A DNA stretch of 64,000 nucleotides, taken from assembly GCF_002250705.1 (NCBI RefSeq), contig NZ_NMVP01000006.1, positions 1-64,000 on the forward strand, in the 5' to 3' direction. Source of the stretch: Enemella evansiae. Its GTDB lineage: Bacteria > Actinomycetota > Actinomycetes > Propionibacteriales > Propionibacteriaceae. The stretch's first letter is position 1. Each line of letters begins with the position of its first letter. The notes beneath the pieces were generated by a model. That model ran no database searches. It was given only the letters and a program-made list of their open reading frames with translations, and was not told where the DNA came from. This document shows, in pieces, positions 48,888-58,023 of this stretch. Both the position numbers and the translations under genes were made by a program.

Positions 48888-49718
48888 ATGGGGCAGAAGA
48901 TCAATCCCAACGGCTTCCGCCTGGGCGTGACCACCGACCACACCACGCGTTGGTTCTCGGACAAGAACTACGCCGAGCTGGTCGGCGAGGACGTCAAGAT
49001 CCGCGAGTTCCTGACCAAGAACCTGGAGCGCGCCGGCATCTCCTCGGTGGAGATCGAGCGTCGTTCCGAGCGGGTCACGATCTACCTGTACGCCGCCCGC
49101 CCGGGCATCGTCATCGGCCGTAACGGCGCCGAGGCGGAGCGCGTCCGCGGCGAGCTGGAGAAGCTCACCGGCAAGCAGATCCAGCTGAACATCCTCGAGG
49201 TGAAGAACCCCGAGACCGATGCCCAGCTGGTCGCCCAGGGCGTTGCCGAGCAGCTCGGTCAGCGCGTCGCCTTCCGGCGCGCGATGCGCAAGGCGCAGCA
49301 GACCGCGATGCGGTCCGGCGCCAAGGGCATCCGGATCAAGTGCTCGGGTCGTCTCGGCGGCGCCGAGATGAGCCGGTCGGAGTTCTACCGCGAGGGCCAG
49401 GTGCCGCTGCACACCCTGCGCGCCGACATCGACTACGGCTTCTACGAGGCCCGCACCACCTTCGGCCGGATCGGTGTGAAGGTGTGGATCTACAAGGGCG
49501 ACGTGTCCGGCACCCGCGCCGAGCGCGCCGCTCAGAAGGCCGCCCGCAACAGCGCCACCGGCCGGCAGCGTCCGGGCCGTGGCGGCCGCCCGAACCGTGG
49601 CGACCGTCCCGAGCGCGGTGGCCGCCGTCGTGACGGCGGTCAGCAGCAGGGTGGTTCGCAGGGAGACAACGCCCCGGCGCAGGCCGAGGCCACCGCTACC
49701 GAGACCGCAGGAGCCTGA
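48888..49718 (+). CDS. rpsC: 30S ribosomal protein S3
   Basis: This 276-residue protein forms the mRNA entry channel. [19 protein letters not shown], the KH-domain [20 protein letters not shown] and [20 protein letters not shown] are conserved. The last 55 residues are an Arg/Gly-rich disordered tail ([16 protein letters not shown]), an extension common in Actinobacteria. Confidence 0.98.
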   Translation: MGQKINPNGFRLGVTTDHTTRWFSDKNYAELVGEDVKIREFLTKNLERAGISSVEIERRSERVTIYLYAARPGIVIGRNGAEAERVRGELEKLTGKQIQLNILEVKNPETDAQLVAQGVAEQLGQRVAFRRAMRKAQQTAMRSGAKGIRIKCSGRLGGAEMSRSEFYREGQVPLHTLRADIDYGFYEARTTFGRIGVKVWIYKGDVSGTRAERAAQKAARNSATGRQRPGRGGRPNRGDRPERGGRRRDGGQQQGGSQGDNAPAQAEATATETAGA

Positions 49719-49720
49719 TC

Positions 49721-50140
49721 ATGCTGGTACCTCGTCGAGTGAAGTTCCGCAAGCAGCACCACCCGAAGCGGACCGGGATGGCCAAGGGGGGCACCTCGCT
49801 GGCCTTCGGTGACTACGGCATCCAGGCCCTCGAGGCCTCGTACGTGACCAACCGGCAGATCGAGTCGGCGCGTATCGCGATGACCCGTCACATCAAGCGT
49901 GGCGGCAAGGTGTGGATCAACATCTACCCCGACCGCCCGCTGACCAAGAAGCCGGCCGAGACCCGGATGGGTTCCGGCAAGGGTTCCCCCGAGTGGTGGG
50001 TCGCCAACGTCAAGCCCGGACGCGTGATGTTCGAGCTGTCCGGCGTCCCCGAGGACGTGGCCCGCGAGGCCATGCGCCTGGCCATTCACAAGTTGCCGAT
50101 GAAGGCGCGCTTCATCAAGCGCGAGGGTGGTGAGAACTGA
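49721..50140 (+). CDS. rplP: 50S ribosomal protein L16
   Basis: This 139-residue protein positions A-site t[23 protein letters not shown] and [20 protein letters not shown] with [18 protein letters not shown] are diagnostic. The stop overlaps the rpmC start by one base. Confidence 0.98.
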   Translation: MLVPRRVKFRKQHHPKRTGMAKGGTSLAFGDYGIQALEASYVTNRQIESARIAMTRHIKRGGKVWINIYPDRPLTKKPAETRMGSGKGSPEWWVANVKPGRVMFELSGVPEDVAREAMRLAIHKLPMKARFIKREGGEN

Positions 50141-50406
50141 TGGCGAAGACACTTGTTGCCGCCGATCTGCGTGGCCTGAGCCGGGATCAGCTCAACACCA
50201 AGGTGACCGAGCTGAAGGAAGAGCTGTTCACGCTGCGTTTCCAGGCGGCCACCGGCCAGCTGGAGTCGCACGGGCGGCTGCGGAGCGTCCGCAAGGACAT
50301 CGCGCGGATCTACACCGTGCTGCAGGAGCGCAACCTGGGCATCGTCGCCGAGCCGCAGGTCGCGGCCGATGATGCCGAGGCCGAGTCGAGCAAGAAGAAG
50401 GCGTGA
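50140..50406 (+). CDS. rpmC: 50S ribosomal protein L29
   Basis: This 88-residue helical protein sits at the tunnel exit. [20 protein letters not shown] and [18 protein letters not shown] are diagnostic. The start overlaps rplP by one base. An acidic/Lys tail follows the core. Confidence 0.97.
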   Translation: MAKTLVAADLRGLSRDQLNTKVTELKEELFTLRFQAATGQLESHGRLRSVRKDIARIYTVLQERNLGIVAEPQVAADDAEAESSKKKA

Positions 50407-50408
50407 TC

Positions 50409-50702
50409 ATGGCTGAAGAGAACACCACCACGCAGGCGCAGGGCGCCGAGGAGCGGACCGCTCGCAAGGTCCGGACCGGCTACGTCGTCAGCGACAAGAT
50501 GGACAAGACCATCGTCGTCGCCGTCGAGGACCGGGTGAAGCACCGCCTCTACGGCAAGGTGATGAGCAAGACCACCCGCCTCAAGGCGCACGATGAGAAC
50601 AACGAGGCCGGCATCGGCGACCGCGTCCGGATCATGGAGACCCGGCCGCTGTCCGCCACCAAGCGCTGGCGTCTGGTCGACATCCGCGAAAAGGCGAAGT
50701 GA
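50409..50702 (+). CDS. rpsQ: 30S ribosomal protein S17
   Basis: This is a 97-residue primary 16S rRNA-binding protein. [20 protein letters not shown] and the [20 protein letters not shown] end are diagnostic. ATG 50409 is preferred; a GTG at 50403 overlaps the rpmC stop. It is the last gene of this S10 unit: a terminator follows rather than rplN. Confidence 0.97.
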   Translation: MAEENTTTQAQGAEERTARKVRTGYVVSDKMDKTIVVAVEDRVKHRLYGKVMSKTTRLKAHDENNEAGIGDRVRIMETRPLSATKRWRLVDIREKAK

Positions 50703-50714
50703 TCGAGCGTTCCT

Positions 50715-50830
50715 CGTACGCCGGCCGAGCGAGCGAGGAGCGAGTTCCTTCCCACGCTGGCTGAGCGAGCGAGGAACGAGCGAGTCCTTCCCACGCTGGC
50801 TGAGCGAGCGAGGAACGAGCGAGTCGAAGC
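50715..50830. repeat. family B repeat, three tandem copies
   Basis: Three units of about 44 bp with the core GGCTGAGCGAGCGAGGAACG then AGCGAGTC, each separated by CTTCCCACGCT. They lie directly between the rpsQ stop and the S10 terminator. Confidence 0.85.
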
Positions 50831-50831
50831 C

Positions 50832-50866
50832 AAAGGGCCGCATCCCACTCAGGGGTGCGGCCCTTT
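50832..50866 (+). terminator. S10 operon terminator
   Basis: AAAGGGCCGCATCCC (50832-50846) pairs with GGGGTGCGGCCCTTT (50852-50866) over 15 bases with one G-T wobble. The stem ends in TTT, giving a compact intrinsic terminator. Confidence 0.85.
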
Positions 50867-50913
50867 CGCGCGCCCTGTTGTGCGAGTCGTCACAGGTTGG
50901 ATTGGCGAAACCG

Positions 50914-50943
50914 TTGACGACGGGTGCGACGGGCGGATATACC
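50914..50943 (+). promoter_or_regulatory. promoter of the small gene pair, apparently leaderless
   Basis: TTGACG (50914-50919), an 18-bp spacer and TATACC (50938-50943). Transcription would start at about 50950-50952, that is, at or just before the ATG at 50952, so the first gene is probably translated from a leaderless mRNA. No ribosome site is present. Confidence 0.6.
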
Positions 50944-50951
50944 GTCGCGAG

Positions 50952-51161
50952 ATGGAAATGATGACTTTGGGAAACGCCATATCGAGGCGGACATCTCGTT
51001 GGCACATGGGAATCGTTCACGGTCCAAACAGCGGATTTTCTGTCACCTACACCGAGCGGGTGGATCCTGCGTCCCTCGATGGACGGCCGGTCGGGGTGAT
51101 CACCGCATATGAAGTGCACCCTGGGTGCAGGCTGCAGACTGTCCGAGGCGCCTGCCCGTGA
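50952..51161 (+). CDS. small hypothetical protein, first of a coupled pair
   Basis: This is a 69-residue protein I do not recognise. It starts MEMMTLGNAISRRTSRWHMG and includes GFSVTYTERVDPASLDGRPVG, with no signal peptide or membrane segment. Its base composition is visibly less GC-rich than the ribosomal genes around it. The next gene starts within its stop codon (GTGA at 51158), so the two are translated together. Upstream frames (from 50880) would run through the promoter and are rejected. Confidence 0.55.
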   Translation: MEMMTLGNAISRRTSRWHMGIVHGPNSGFSVTYTERVDPASLDGRPVGVITAYEVHPGCRLQTVRGACP

Positions 51162-51478
51162 CCGACACGGATCGCGTAGCTGATGCGTTGAGCACCTATG
51201 GCGAAATCGTGACGCGTTTCAGTCGACTGCGGATCGATTCCGCGCGGGCGGTGTCACCAGGCGTTGTGGAGATTGCTGTCACTGTGCCTGACCAACCAGC
51301 ACTGAGGGTGAAATGGATTCAACATCTCACCACCTCGGCAGACACCGCGATTCCCATCACCACTGCACTGATGAGCGAGGCGCGCGAGACTGGCAGATTT
51401 CCCGACAGTGGTCACTGGTCCTACGATAGTTCGACGAATCGCTGGACACCGGTCGACGCTGACCCATTTGGGAGCTGA
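51158..51478 (+). CDS. hypothetical protein, second of a coupled pair
   Basis: This 106-residue protein starts at GTG 51158, overlapping the previous stop by 4 bp. It has a helical N-terminus (TDTDRVADALSTYGEIVTRF), a central strand-rich GVVEIAVTVPDQPALRVKW and an aromatic C-terminus (GHWSYDSSTNRWTPVD). No family is recognised. With its partner it forms a small low-GC unit inserted between the S10 and spc operons. An effector/immunity or toxin/antitoxin role is conceivable but unsupported. Confidence 0.55.
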   Translation: MTDTDRVADALSTYGEIVTRFSRLRIDSARAVSPGVVEIAVTVPDQPALRVKWIQHLTTSADTAIPITTALMSEARETGRFPDSGHWSYDSSTNRWTPVDADPFGS

Positions 51479-51597
51479 CAGGGTTTCGTCCGATTTGAAC
51501 TCTGTGTACGCCCGGTGAATTGGACGGGTTCCGCGGGCGCGCTCCGGAGGGTTGTCCGATTCACCGGTTGTGTACGCCGGCCGATCCGGACCGGCCC

Positions 51598-52545
51598 TCA
51601 GTGGGACTCGGGCAGCAGCGCGACATTGCCGCCGGCGTGGCCCTCGCCGACCAGGCGCAGCGCGGCCACCGCGTCGGTCAGCGGATAGCTGCCCGCCATC
51701 GGTACCACCAGCTCACCACGGCCGGCCAGCTCGATCAGCTCGGCGCGTACCCCGTCGCGGAACCGGGCACTGTCGGGGTTGTTGCCGGCCAGCGCGTGGA
51801 AACCGCCCTGCCTGGCACGCGCCGGGGCGGCGACGGTGACGATCCGGTCCCGCTCGGCGACCAGTGCGAGGGAGGCGTCGACGGCCTCGTCGGTACCGGC
51901 GCAGTCGAGTGCCGCGACCACCGGCCCGGGCGCCGTCTCGCGGATCCGCTCCAGCAGGCCGTCGCCGTAGCGCACCGGGATGCCACCGAACCCGCGGACC
52001 AGCTCGTCGCTGCGCTCGCCGCAGGTGCCGAGCACGGTGATCCCGCGCAACCGCGCGAGCTGCAGCACGATCGCCCCGACCGCCCCGGAGGCCGCGTGCA
52101 CCACGATCACCTCACCGGCGCTCGCGTGCACCCGATCCAGCATCTCCGCCGCGGTCGTCCCGGCGAGCAGCAGATTCGCCGCCTGCTCGACCGGCAGCGA
52201 CGCCGGCCGGGCGAAGACATCCACAGCCGGTGCGGTGATCGCGGTGGCGTACCCGCCGTAGATCCGGAAGGCGAGCACCGGATCGCCGACCGCGCCACCG
52301 CCCGAGGCGATCGTCGTGTCCGGCCCGAGCGCCGCGATCCGCCCCGCGACCTCGTAGCCGATCGGGATCGGCAGCTTCGCGGGATCCCCGCCGCGGGTCA
52401 CGTGTTTGAGATCGGCGGGATTCACCCCGGCCGCCTCGATCGCGATCGTCACCTCACCGGGGCCCGGCTCGCCGAGCTCGGCATCGACGAACGCGAAGTC
52501 ATCCAGCCCGGAGAATCCCTGCGCCACCCACCGCTTGATCTGCAT
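51598..52545 (-). CDS. quinone-oxidoreductase-like NADP-dependent MDR enzyme
   Basis: This is a 315-residue medium-chain reductase without zinc ligands, like quinone oxidoreductases. AAGVNPADLKHVTRGGDP and IGYEVAGRIAALG form the N-terminal catalytic domain. VVHAASGAVGAIVLQLARLRG is the NADPH fold, with ELVRGFGGIPVRYGDGLLERI after it. ATG 52545 (MQIKRWVAQGF) is the natural start; upstream in-frame sequence is not conserved. The gene lies against the direction of the ribosomal operons. The substrate is unknown. Confidence 0.86.
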   Translation of the reverse strand: MQIKRWVAQGFSGLDDFAFVDAELGEPGPGEVTIAIEAAGVNPADLKHVTRGGDPAKLPIPIGYEVAGRIAALGPDTTIASGGGAVGDPVLAFRIYGGYATAITAPAVDVFARPASLPVEQAANLLLAGTTAAEMLDRVHASAGEVIVVHAASGAVGAIVLQLARLRGITVLGTCGERSDELVRGFGGIPVRYGDGLLERIRETAPGPVVAALDCAGTDEAVDASLALVAERDRIVTVAAPARARQGGFHALAGNNPDSARFRDGVRAELIELAGRGELVVPMAGSYPLTDAVAALRLVGEGHAGGNVALLPESH

Positions 52546-52727
52546 ACCAGCCACGCTAATCCCGATCCGTGGCCGAACCGTCCCTGTCCACCGCGGTGCG
52601 CATTCCACGCAGCCCCATCTCCGGTGTTCTTCCGCTACATTGCCCTCGGTAGACGTACGACGGGTCGTGCTCCACGCGGGTGCGGCCCTTTGCATGCCCA
52701 GCGCGCGCTGGTGGAACGAGGTTGGAC

Positions 52728-53849
52728 GTGGTCACGCCGGTTGCGGTGGCCGGGGGAGTGCTGGCGACGACGGTGGTACTGGGCGCGGTCATCGCGCAGA
52801 GCGGTGAGCGGGGGACCGCGTCGGATGCGCCGGCGCCGAGCCCGTCGGCGACCCGGCCGACGACGACGGTCACGCGGGTGATCGACGGCGACACCATCCA
52901 GGTGGACGATGCCGGGACCCCGCGGCGGATCCGGTTGTTGAACGTGGATACCCCGGAGACGGTCGACCCGAACCAAACCGTGCAGTGCGGCGGTCCGGAG
53001 GCGACCGAGTGGCTGAAGCGGCGGCTGCCGGCCGGTGCCGAGGTGTCGCTGCAGTACGACGTCGAGCGCACCGATGGCTACGGGCGCACCCTCGCCAAGG
53101 TCATCAGTCGGGGCCAGAACGTGAGCGCCGAGATCGCCCGCGAGGGCCTCGGTCTGGCGATGGTGATTGCACCGAATCGGGCCTTCTATCCCGAGGTGCA
53201 GGCGGCCGAGCGGCAGGCCCGGGATGGCCGGCGCGGGCTCTTCGCCGCCGACTCCCGCTGCACCGTCGAGGCGCTGGTCGACCAGCAGACCCAGGCGCTC
53301 GACTCGGCGACCCAGCCGCCGGCATCGAATGCGGACGTGGCGGACTACGACCGGCAGCTGTTGCTGCTCGCTGCCGAGCTCGATCGCGGCCGGGCGCTGT
53401 TGCGGGATCTGGACTTCCCGCCGGACCGTTTTCCCTGGCGGGGCAGGGAATCCTCCGAACTGCGCGGTTTTCGATCGACACTGCAGAGGTCGCAGGATCG
53501 CGCGGAGTCGGTGCACCGGACCTGGCAGGCCGAGCGGGCCAGGCTCGCCGAGCGGCCGACCCCGAGCGCGACCCCGGTGCCGAGCTCGACACCGGCGAGT
53601 ACGCCGAGTCGCGACTCGGGGCGGGAGACGACCAGGCAACCCACGCGTACCACGAGCACCGCCCCGCGGACGACCAAGCCGCCGGAGGTCAGGCCGCCGA
53701 CGACGAAGGCGCCGGCCACCAGAGCGCCAGCGACCAAGGCACCGACCAGCCGGGCCCCGGAGCCGGTGAAGCCCGCCCCACAGCCCACCTCCAAGTACAC
53801 CGGGCCTCGCTGTTACGAGCCCGGCGGCAAAGCGTGGCGCCCCTGCTGA
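52728..53849 (+). CDS. secreted thermonuclease (SNase) with TTKAP tail
   Basis: This 373-residue nuclease has an N-terminal signal or anchor (residues 3-25) and an SNase-like OB fold. Catalytic residues match staphylococcal nuclease: TRVIDGDTIQVD (metal Asp), RIRLLNVDTPETVD (Arg69, Asp74, Thr75, Glu77) and RTDGYGRTLAKV (Arg120). A helical region (about 190-275) precedes a Thr/Pro/Lys-rich tail (TTKAPATRAPATKAPTSRAP) ending in CYEPGGKAWRPC, whose two Cys may pair. The tail resembles that of the EEP nuclease at 43345. GTG 52728 follows AACGAGG. It should degrade extracellular DNA or RNA. Confidence 0.88.
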   Translation: MVTPVAVAGGVLATTVVLGAVIAQSGERGTASDAPAPSPSATRPTTTVTRVIDGDTIQVDDAGTPRRIRLLNVDTPETVDPNQTVQCGGPEATEWLKRRLPAGAEVSLQYDVERTDGYGRTLAKVISRGQNVSAEIAREGLGLAMVIAPNRAFYPEVQAAERQARDGRRGLFAADSRCTVEALVDQQTQALDSATQPPASNADVADYDRQLLLLAAELDRGRALLRDLDFPPDRFPWRGRESSELRGFRSTLQRSQDRAESVHRTWQAERARLAERPTPSATPVPSSTPASTPSRDSGRETTRQPTRTTSTAPRTTKPPEVRPPTTKAPATRAPATKAPTSRAPEPVKPAPQPTSKYTGPRCYEPGGKAWRPC

Positions 53850-53882
53850 GCGCAGGCGCCTCTCCCGAGTGGGCCGCGCCTT

Positions 53883-53951
53883 CGAAACTTGCGGCTCGAT
53901 TGCGGGATCGGGCCGGAAGAGCGCTTTCCTGCGATCGAGCCGCGAATTCCG
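53883..53951. repeat. dispersed palindromic repeat, family D, copy 2
   Basis: Arms 53883-53900 (ending TTGCGGCTCGAT) and 53934-53951 (starting ATCGAGCCGCGAA) pair with few mismatches around a loop of about 33 bases. The loop contains GGGCCGGAAGAGCG, unlike copy 1 at 2676-2742. Confidence 0.8.
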
Positions 53952-53970
53952 AAGGCGCCTAAGGGCCCGT

Positions 53971-54110
53971 GGCTTCGACTCGCTCGTACCTCGCTCGCTC
54001 AGCCGACGGGGCAGACTGGCTTCGACTCGCTCGTACCTCGCTCGCTCAGCCGACGGGGCAGACTGGCTTCGACTCGCTCGTACCTCGCTCGCTCAACCAG
54101 CGTGCGACTC
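53971..54110 (-). repeat. family B repeat, three tandem 47-bp copies
   Basis: Units start at 53971, 54018 and 54065: GGCTTCGACTCGCTCGTACC, then TCGCTCGCTCAGCC and, in the first two, GACGGGGCAGACT. The third diverges after CTCAACC. They fill the gap before the spc promoter; apparent open frames here are translations of the repeat. Confidence 0.88.
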
Positions 54111-54150
54111 GCTCGCGCGGGCGGCGTACACCACCCAACTTCGCGCCGAT

Positions 54151-54179
54151 TTCGTTCGCTGGGGCCGTTGGGGTACGCT
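54151..54179 (+). promoter_or_regulatory. spc operon promoter
   Basis: TTCGTT (54151-54156), a 17-bp spacer and TACGCT (54174-54179), followed by TGCA and CGGTTGCCC. The secY promoter has the same -10 and start-site sequence. The leader to rplN is about 170 nt and shows no gene. Confidence 0.6.
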
Positions 54180-54354
54180 TGCACGGTTGCCCAGGACTGA
54201 GCCCTTGGATCAACACCGCCAGCATAGCTGGGCCGGTGCCGTAGGGGACCTTTCCCGAGCAAACGACACATGTCCGTCCCACCAGGCCCTCATGGGTTTG
54301 TCGCGCGTGCGCCACAACCGATGCGGGAACCGGTGCGACATACAGGAGAAATAG

Positions 54355-54723
54355 ATGATCCAGCAGGAGTCGCGACTCAAGGTCGCCGACAACACGGGTG
54401 CCAAGGAGATCCTCTGCATCCGCGTTCTCGGTGGCTCTGGTCGACGCTACGCCGGCATTGGCGACACCATCGTCGCCACTGTCAAGGACGCCATCCCCGG
54501 CGGCAACGTCAAGAAGGGTGATGTGGTCAAGGCGGTCGTCGTCCGGACCGTGAAGGAGCGTCGGCGTGCCGACGGTTCCTACATCAAGTTCGACGAGAAC
54601 GCCGCCGTCATCCTTCGTACCGACGGTGAGCCCCGCGGTACCCGCATCTTCGGCCCGGTGGGCCGCGAGCTGCGCGAGAAGAAGTTCATGCGCATCGTGT
54701 CGCTCGCCCCGGAGGTGATCTGA
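54355..54723 (+). CDS. rplN: 50S ribosomal protein L14
   Basis: This 122-residue protein contacts 16S rRNA helix 44 and starts the spc operon. [19 protein letters not shown] and [20 protein letters not shown] are diagnostic. ATG 54355 follows CAGGAGAAAT. Confidence 0.98.
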   Translation: MIQQESRLKVADNTGAKEILCIRVLGGSGRRYAGIGDTIVATVKDAIPGGNVKKGDVVKAVVVRTVKERRRADGSYIKFDENAAVILRTDGEPRGTRIFGPVGRELREKKFMRIVSLAPEVI

Positions 54724-55095
54724 ATGTCCAACACCCTGCATGTGAAGAAGGGTGACCGCGTCAAGGTCATCTCGGGCAAGGACCGTGGCACCGTCGGTGA
54801 GATCCTCGCCGTCGACGTCGAGCGCAACCGCGTGATCGTCCAGGGCGTGAACATCGTCAAGCGTCACGTCCGCGAGACCCCCACCGCCACCGGCAAGACC
54901 GAGGGCGGCATCATCAGCCGCGAGGCCCCGATCCACGCCTCCAACGTCCAGCTCGTCGTCAAGGACGGCGGCAAGGAAGTTGTCACCCGGGTCGGTTTCA
55001 AGCGCGAGGAAGTCACCAAGCGCCGCCCCGACGGTTCCGAGTACAAGGCCTTCCGCAGCGTCCGCATCGCGCGGCGCACGGGGGAGGAGATCTGA
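54724..55095 (+). CDS. rplX: 50S ribosomal protein L24
   Basis: This is a 123-residue assembly-initiating protein. [20 protein letters not shown] is the KOW motif, followed by [18 protein letters not shown]. It abuts rplN without a gap. Confidence 0.97.
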   Translation: MSNTLHVKKGDRVKVISGKDRGTVGEILAVDVERNRVIVQGVNIVKRHVRETPTATGKTEGGIISREAPIHASNVQLVVKDGGKEVVTRVGFKREEVTKRRPDGSEYKAFRSVRIARRTGEEI

Positions 55096-55097
55096 GA

Positions 55098-55724
55098 ATG
55101 ACCGAGACCGCAACCGCTACCCGCGAGATGCCGCGCCTGCAGCAGCGCTACCGCGAAGAGATCAAGCCGGCCCTGCTGGAAGAGTTCAAGTACGCCAACG
55201 TGATGCAGGTCCCCGGCCTGGTCAAGATCGTGGTGAACATGGGTGTCGGCGACGCCGCCCGCGACTCCAAGGTGATCGACGGCGCCATCAAGGACCTGAC
55301 CGCCATCACCGGCCAGAAGCCGTCGGTGACCAAGGCCCGCAAGTCCATCGCGCAGTTCAAGCTGCGTGAGGGCCAGGCCATCGGCTGCCACGTCACCCTC
55401 CGCGGTGACCGGATGTGGGAGTTCGCCGACCGGCTGCTCTCCCTGGCGCTGCCCCGGATCCGCGACTTCCGCGGCCTGAACAGCCACCAGTTCGACGGCC
55501 AGGGCAACTACACCTTCGGCCTGACCGAGCAGGTCATGTTCCACGAGATCGACCAGGACAAGATCGATCGGGTGCGCGGCATGGACATCACCTTCGTGAC
55601 CACCGCGACCAACGACGATGAGGGGCGGGCCCTGCTGAAGCAGCTCGGGTTCCCGTTCAACGACAACCCGAAGCCGGCCAAGGCCAAGGCCAAGGGCCCG
55701 GCGTACCAGCGCAGGAAGAAGTGA
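55098..55724 (+). CDS. rplE: 50S ribosomal protein L5
   Basis: This is a 208-residue 5S rRNA-binding protein. [41 protein letters not shown] and [20 protein letters not shown] are diagnostic. A Lys/Ala-rich tail of about 15 residues ends it. Confidence 0.98.
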   Translation: MTETATATREMPRLQQRYREEIKPALLEEFKYANVMQVPGLVKIVVNMGVGDAARDSKVIDGAIKDLTAITGQKPSVTKARKSIAQFKLREGQAIGCHVTLRGDRMWEFADRLLSLALPRIRDFRGLNSHQFDGQGNYTFGLTEQVMFHEIDQDKIDRVRGMDITFVTTATNDDEGRALLKQLGFPFNDNPKPAKAKAKGPAYQRRKK

Positions 55725-55731
55725 GTGACCC

Positions 55732-55917
55732 GTGGCCAAGACAGCACTGAAGGTCAAGCAGTCCCGCAAGCCCAAGTTCGGCGTCCGGGCGTACACCCGC
55801 TGCCAGCGGTGTGGCCGACCCAAGGCCGTGTTCCGCAAGTTCGGCCTCTGCCGAGTCTGCCTGCGTGAGCTCGCCCACCGCGGCGAACTGCCCGGCGTGA
55901 CCAAGTCGTCCTGGTGA
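55732..55917 (+). CDS. rpsZ: 30S ribosomal protein S14, zinc-binding type
   Basis: This 61-residue S14 retains the zinc ribbon: Cys24, Cys27, Cys40 and Cys43 ([10 protein letters not shown] and [10 protein letters not shown]). This C+ form needs zinc, and genomes often carry a longer zinc-free paralogue elsewhere. The start is GTG 55732. An 80-bp gap precedes rpsH. Confidence 0.96.
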   Translation: MAKTALKVKQSRKPKFGVRAYTRCQRCGRPKAVFRKFGLCRVCLRELAHRGELPGVTKSSW

Positions 55918-55997
55918 CGGCCCCGACCTATTCCTGATCCACTCGACCCGCAGCAGGTCCCAGCGCGGAAACCGTTGCGAGAAAGAGGCCGCAAGCC

Positions 55998-56405
55998 ATG
56001 ACCATGACTGATCCCATCGCAGACATGCTGACGCGTCTGCGCAACGCCAACCAGGCGTTCCACGATTCCACCTCGATGCCGCACTCCAAGATCAAGGTGG
56101 GCATCGCCGAGATCCTCAAGTCCGAGGGTTACATCTCCGACTTCGAGGTCGCCGAGGCCGCCGAGGACGAGGTGGGCAAGACCCTCAAGATCACCCTGAA
56201 GTACGGCCAGAACCGGGAGCGTTCGATCGCCGGTGTGCGCCGTATCAGCAAGCCCGGCCTGCGCGTGTACGCCAAGTCGAACGCCCTGCCCAAGGTCCTC
56301 GGTGGCCTGGGCATCGCGATCATCTCGACCTCGCAGGGCCTGCTCACCGACCGTGATGCCAACTCCAGGAGCGTGGGTGGGGAAGTCCTCGCCTACGTCT
56401 GGTGA
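55998..56405 (+). CDS. rpsH: 30S ribosomal protein S8
   Basis: This is a 135-residue primary 16S rRNA-binding protein. [20 protein letters not shown] and the C-terminal [17 protein letters not shown] are diagnostic. In other bacteria S8 represses the spc operon; no such site is identified here. Confidence 0.98.
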   Translation: MTMTDPIADMLTRLRNANQAFHDSTSMPHSKIKVGIAEILKSEGYISDFEVAEAAEDEVGKTLKITLKYGQNRERSIAGVRRISKPGLRVYAKSNALPKVLGGLGIAIISTSQGLLTDRDANSRSVGGEVLAYVW

Positions 56406-56432
56406 GCGACGAGAGACGAGAGGAGACGACAG

Positions 56433-56975
56433 ATGTCCCGCATTGGCAAGATGCCGATCGCGATCCCGTCCGGTGTCGATGTCACCCTTGACGGTCAGCA
56501 GGTCGAGGTGAAGGGGCCCAAGGGCACCCTGAACCACACCGTACCGAGCCCGATCACGATCATCCGCAACGACGAGGGCCAGCTCGAAGTGAGCCGCCCC
56601 AACGATGAGCGCGAATCGCGCTCCCTGCATGGCCTGACCCGGACCCTGGTGGCCAACATGGTCACCGGTGTCACCGACGGCTACGAGAAGAAGCTGGAGA
56701 TCGTCGGTGTCGGTTACCGCGTGATCTCCAAGGGCCCGCAGCAGCTCGAGTTCAACCTCGGGTTCTCCCACCCGGTCGTGGTGAATGCCCCCGAGGGCAT
56801 CTCCTTCACCGTGGAGGGCCCCACCAAGTTCACCGTGCTCGGCATCAACAAGCAGACGGTGGGCGAGGTCGCGGCCAACATCCGCAAGATCCGCAAGCCG
56901 GAGCCGTATAAGGGCAAGGGTGTCCGCTACGCCGGCGAGCACGTACGCCGCAAGGTCGGAAAGGCTGGTAAGTGA
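56433..56975 (+). CDS. rplF: 50S ribosomal protein L6
   Basis: This is a 180-residue protein at the factor-binding site. [20 protein letters not shown] and the C-terminal [20 protein letters not shown] are diagnostic. ATG 56433 follows GAGAGGAGACGAC. Confidence 0.98.
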   Translation: MSRIGKMPIAIPSGVDVTLDGQQVEVKGPKGTLNHTVPSPITIIRNDEGQLEVSRPNDERESRSLHGLTRTLVANMVTGVTDGYEKKLEIVGVGYRVISKGPQQLEFNLGFSHPVVVNAPEGISFTVEGPTKFTVLGINKQTVGEVAANIRKIRKPEPYKGKGVRYAGEHVRRKVGKAGK

Positions 56976-56977
56976 CC

Positions 56978-57361
56978 ATGGGCATCTCACTGTCCAACAA
57001 CAAGGGCATGGCGACCAAGGCCGCCTCGCGCGCCCGTCGCCAGGTGCGCGGTCGCAAGAAGGTCTTCGGTGCCGCCGAGCGTCCGCGGCTGGTCGTGTCG
57101 CGTTCGGCCAAGCACGTCTTCGCCCAGGTGATCGACGACGACCTGGGCAAGACCCTGGTCTCGGCGTCCACCATGGAGGCCGACCTGCGCGGCGCCTCGG
57201 CCGACAAGTCCGAGAAGGCCAAGACCGTCGGCGGTCTGATCGCCGAGCGCGCCAAGGCCGCCGGTATCGAGCGCGTGGTCTTCGACCGCGCTGGCAACAA
57301 GTATCACGGTCGCATCGCGGCGCTGGCTGACGGCGCTCGCGAGGGCGGCCTGGACTTCTGA
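56978..57361 (+). CDS. rplR: 50S ribosomal protein L18
   Basis: This is a 127-residue 5S rRNA-binding protein. [20 protein letters not shown] and [20 protein letters not shown] are diagnostic. ATG 56978 is used; a GTG at 56972 overlaps the rplF stop. Confidence 0.97.
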   Translation: MGISLSNNKGMATKAASRARRQVRGRKKVFGAAERPRLVVSRSAKHVFAQVIDDDLGKTLVSASTMEADLRGASADKSEKAKTVGGLIAERAKAAGIERVVFDRAGNKYHGRIAALADGAREGGLDF

Positions 57362-57387
57362 GAACGACGGAAGACAAGGAGAAAGCG

Positions 57388-58023
57388 ATGAGCCAGACTG
57401 CTACCCAGTCCTCCCAGCGCGGGGGACAGCGGGGCGAGCGTCGCGGCCGTGACGACCGTCGTGGTGGCCAGCAGCGCGAAGAGAAGAGCATGTACCTGGA
57501 GCGCGTGGTCGAGATCAACCGCGTCGCCAAGGTCGTGAAGGGTGGTCGACGCTTCAGCTTCACCGCCCTGGTCGTCGTCGGTGACGGCGACGGCATGGTC
57601 GGTGTCGGCTACGGCAAGGCCAAGGAGGTGCCCGCGGCGATCGCCAAGGGTGTCGAGGAGGCCAAGAAGCACTTCTTCACCGTGCCGCGCATCCAGGGCA
57701 CCATCCCGCACCCGGTCCAGGGTGAGAAGGCGGCCGGCGTGGTCATGCTGCGCCCGGCCTCCCCGGGTACCGGTGTGATCGCCGGCGGCGCCTGCCGTGC
57801 GGTGCTCGAGTGCGCCGGCATCCACGACGTGCTGGCCAAGTCCCTGGGCTCGGCCAACGCGATCAACGTGGTGCACGCCACCGTCGCGGCCCTGCAGATG
57901 CTCGAGCAGCCGGAGGAGGTGGCTCGGCGGCGCGGTCTGCCCGTCGAGGACGTCGCCCCCGCCGCCCTGCTGAACGCCGCCAAGGCCAAGAGCGACGACA
58001 CCGCCGAGGGGGGTGCCAACTGA
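57388..58023 (+). CDS. rpsE: 30S ribosomal protein S5
   Basis: This 211-residue fidelity protein has an Arg/Gly-rich N-terminal extension of about 35 residues. [40 protein letters not shown] and the C-terminal [20 protein letters not shown] are diagnostic. Its stop overlaps the rpmD start by one base. Confidence 0.98.
   Translation: MSQTATQSSQRGGQRGERRGRDDRRGGQQREEKSMYLERVVEINRVAKVVKGGRRFSFTALVVVGDGDGMVGVGYGKAKEVPAAIAKGVEEAKKHFFTVPRIQGTIPHPVQGEKAAGVVMLRPASPGTGVIAGGACRAVLECAGIHDVLAKSLGSANAINVVHATVAALQMLEQPEEVARRRGLPVEDVAPAALLNAAKAKSDDTAEGGAN

Noticed and set aside
50703..54354. Separation of the S10 and spc operons as a novel rearrangement
   Set aside because: Splitting between rpsQ and rplN by unrelated genes is known in other Actinobacteria (for example Mycobacterium), so only the content of the island is of interest.
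53889..54354. Open frames between the thermonuclease and rplN
   Set aside because: They are translations of the 47-bp family B repeats and of the rplN leader, with no ribosome sites.
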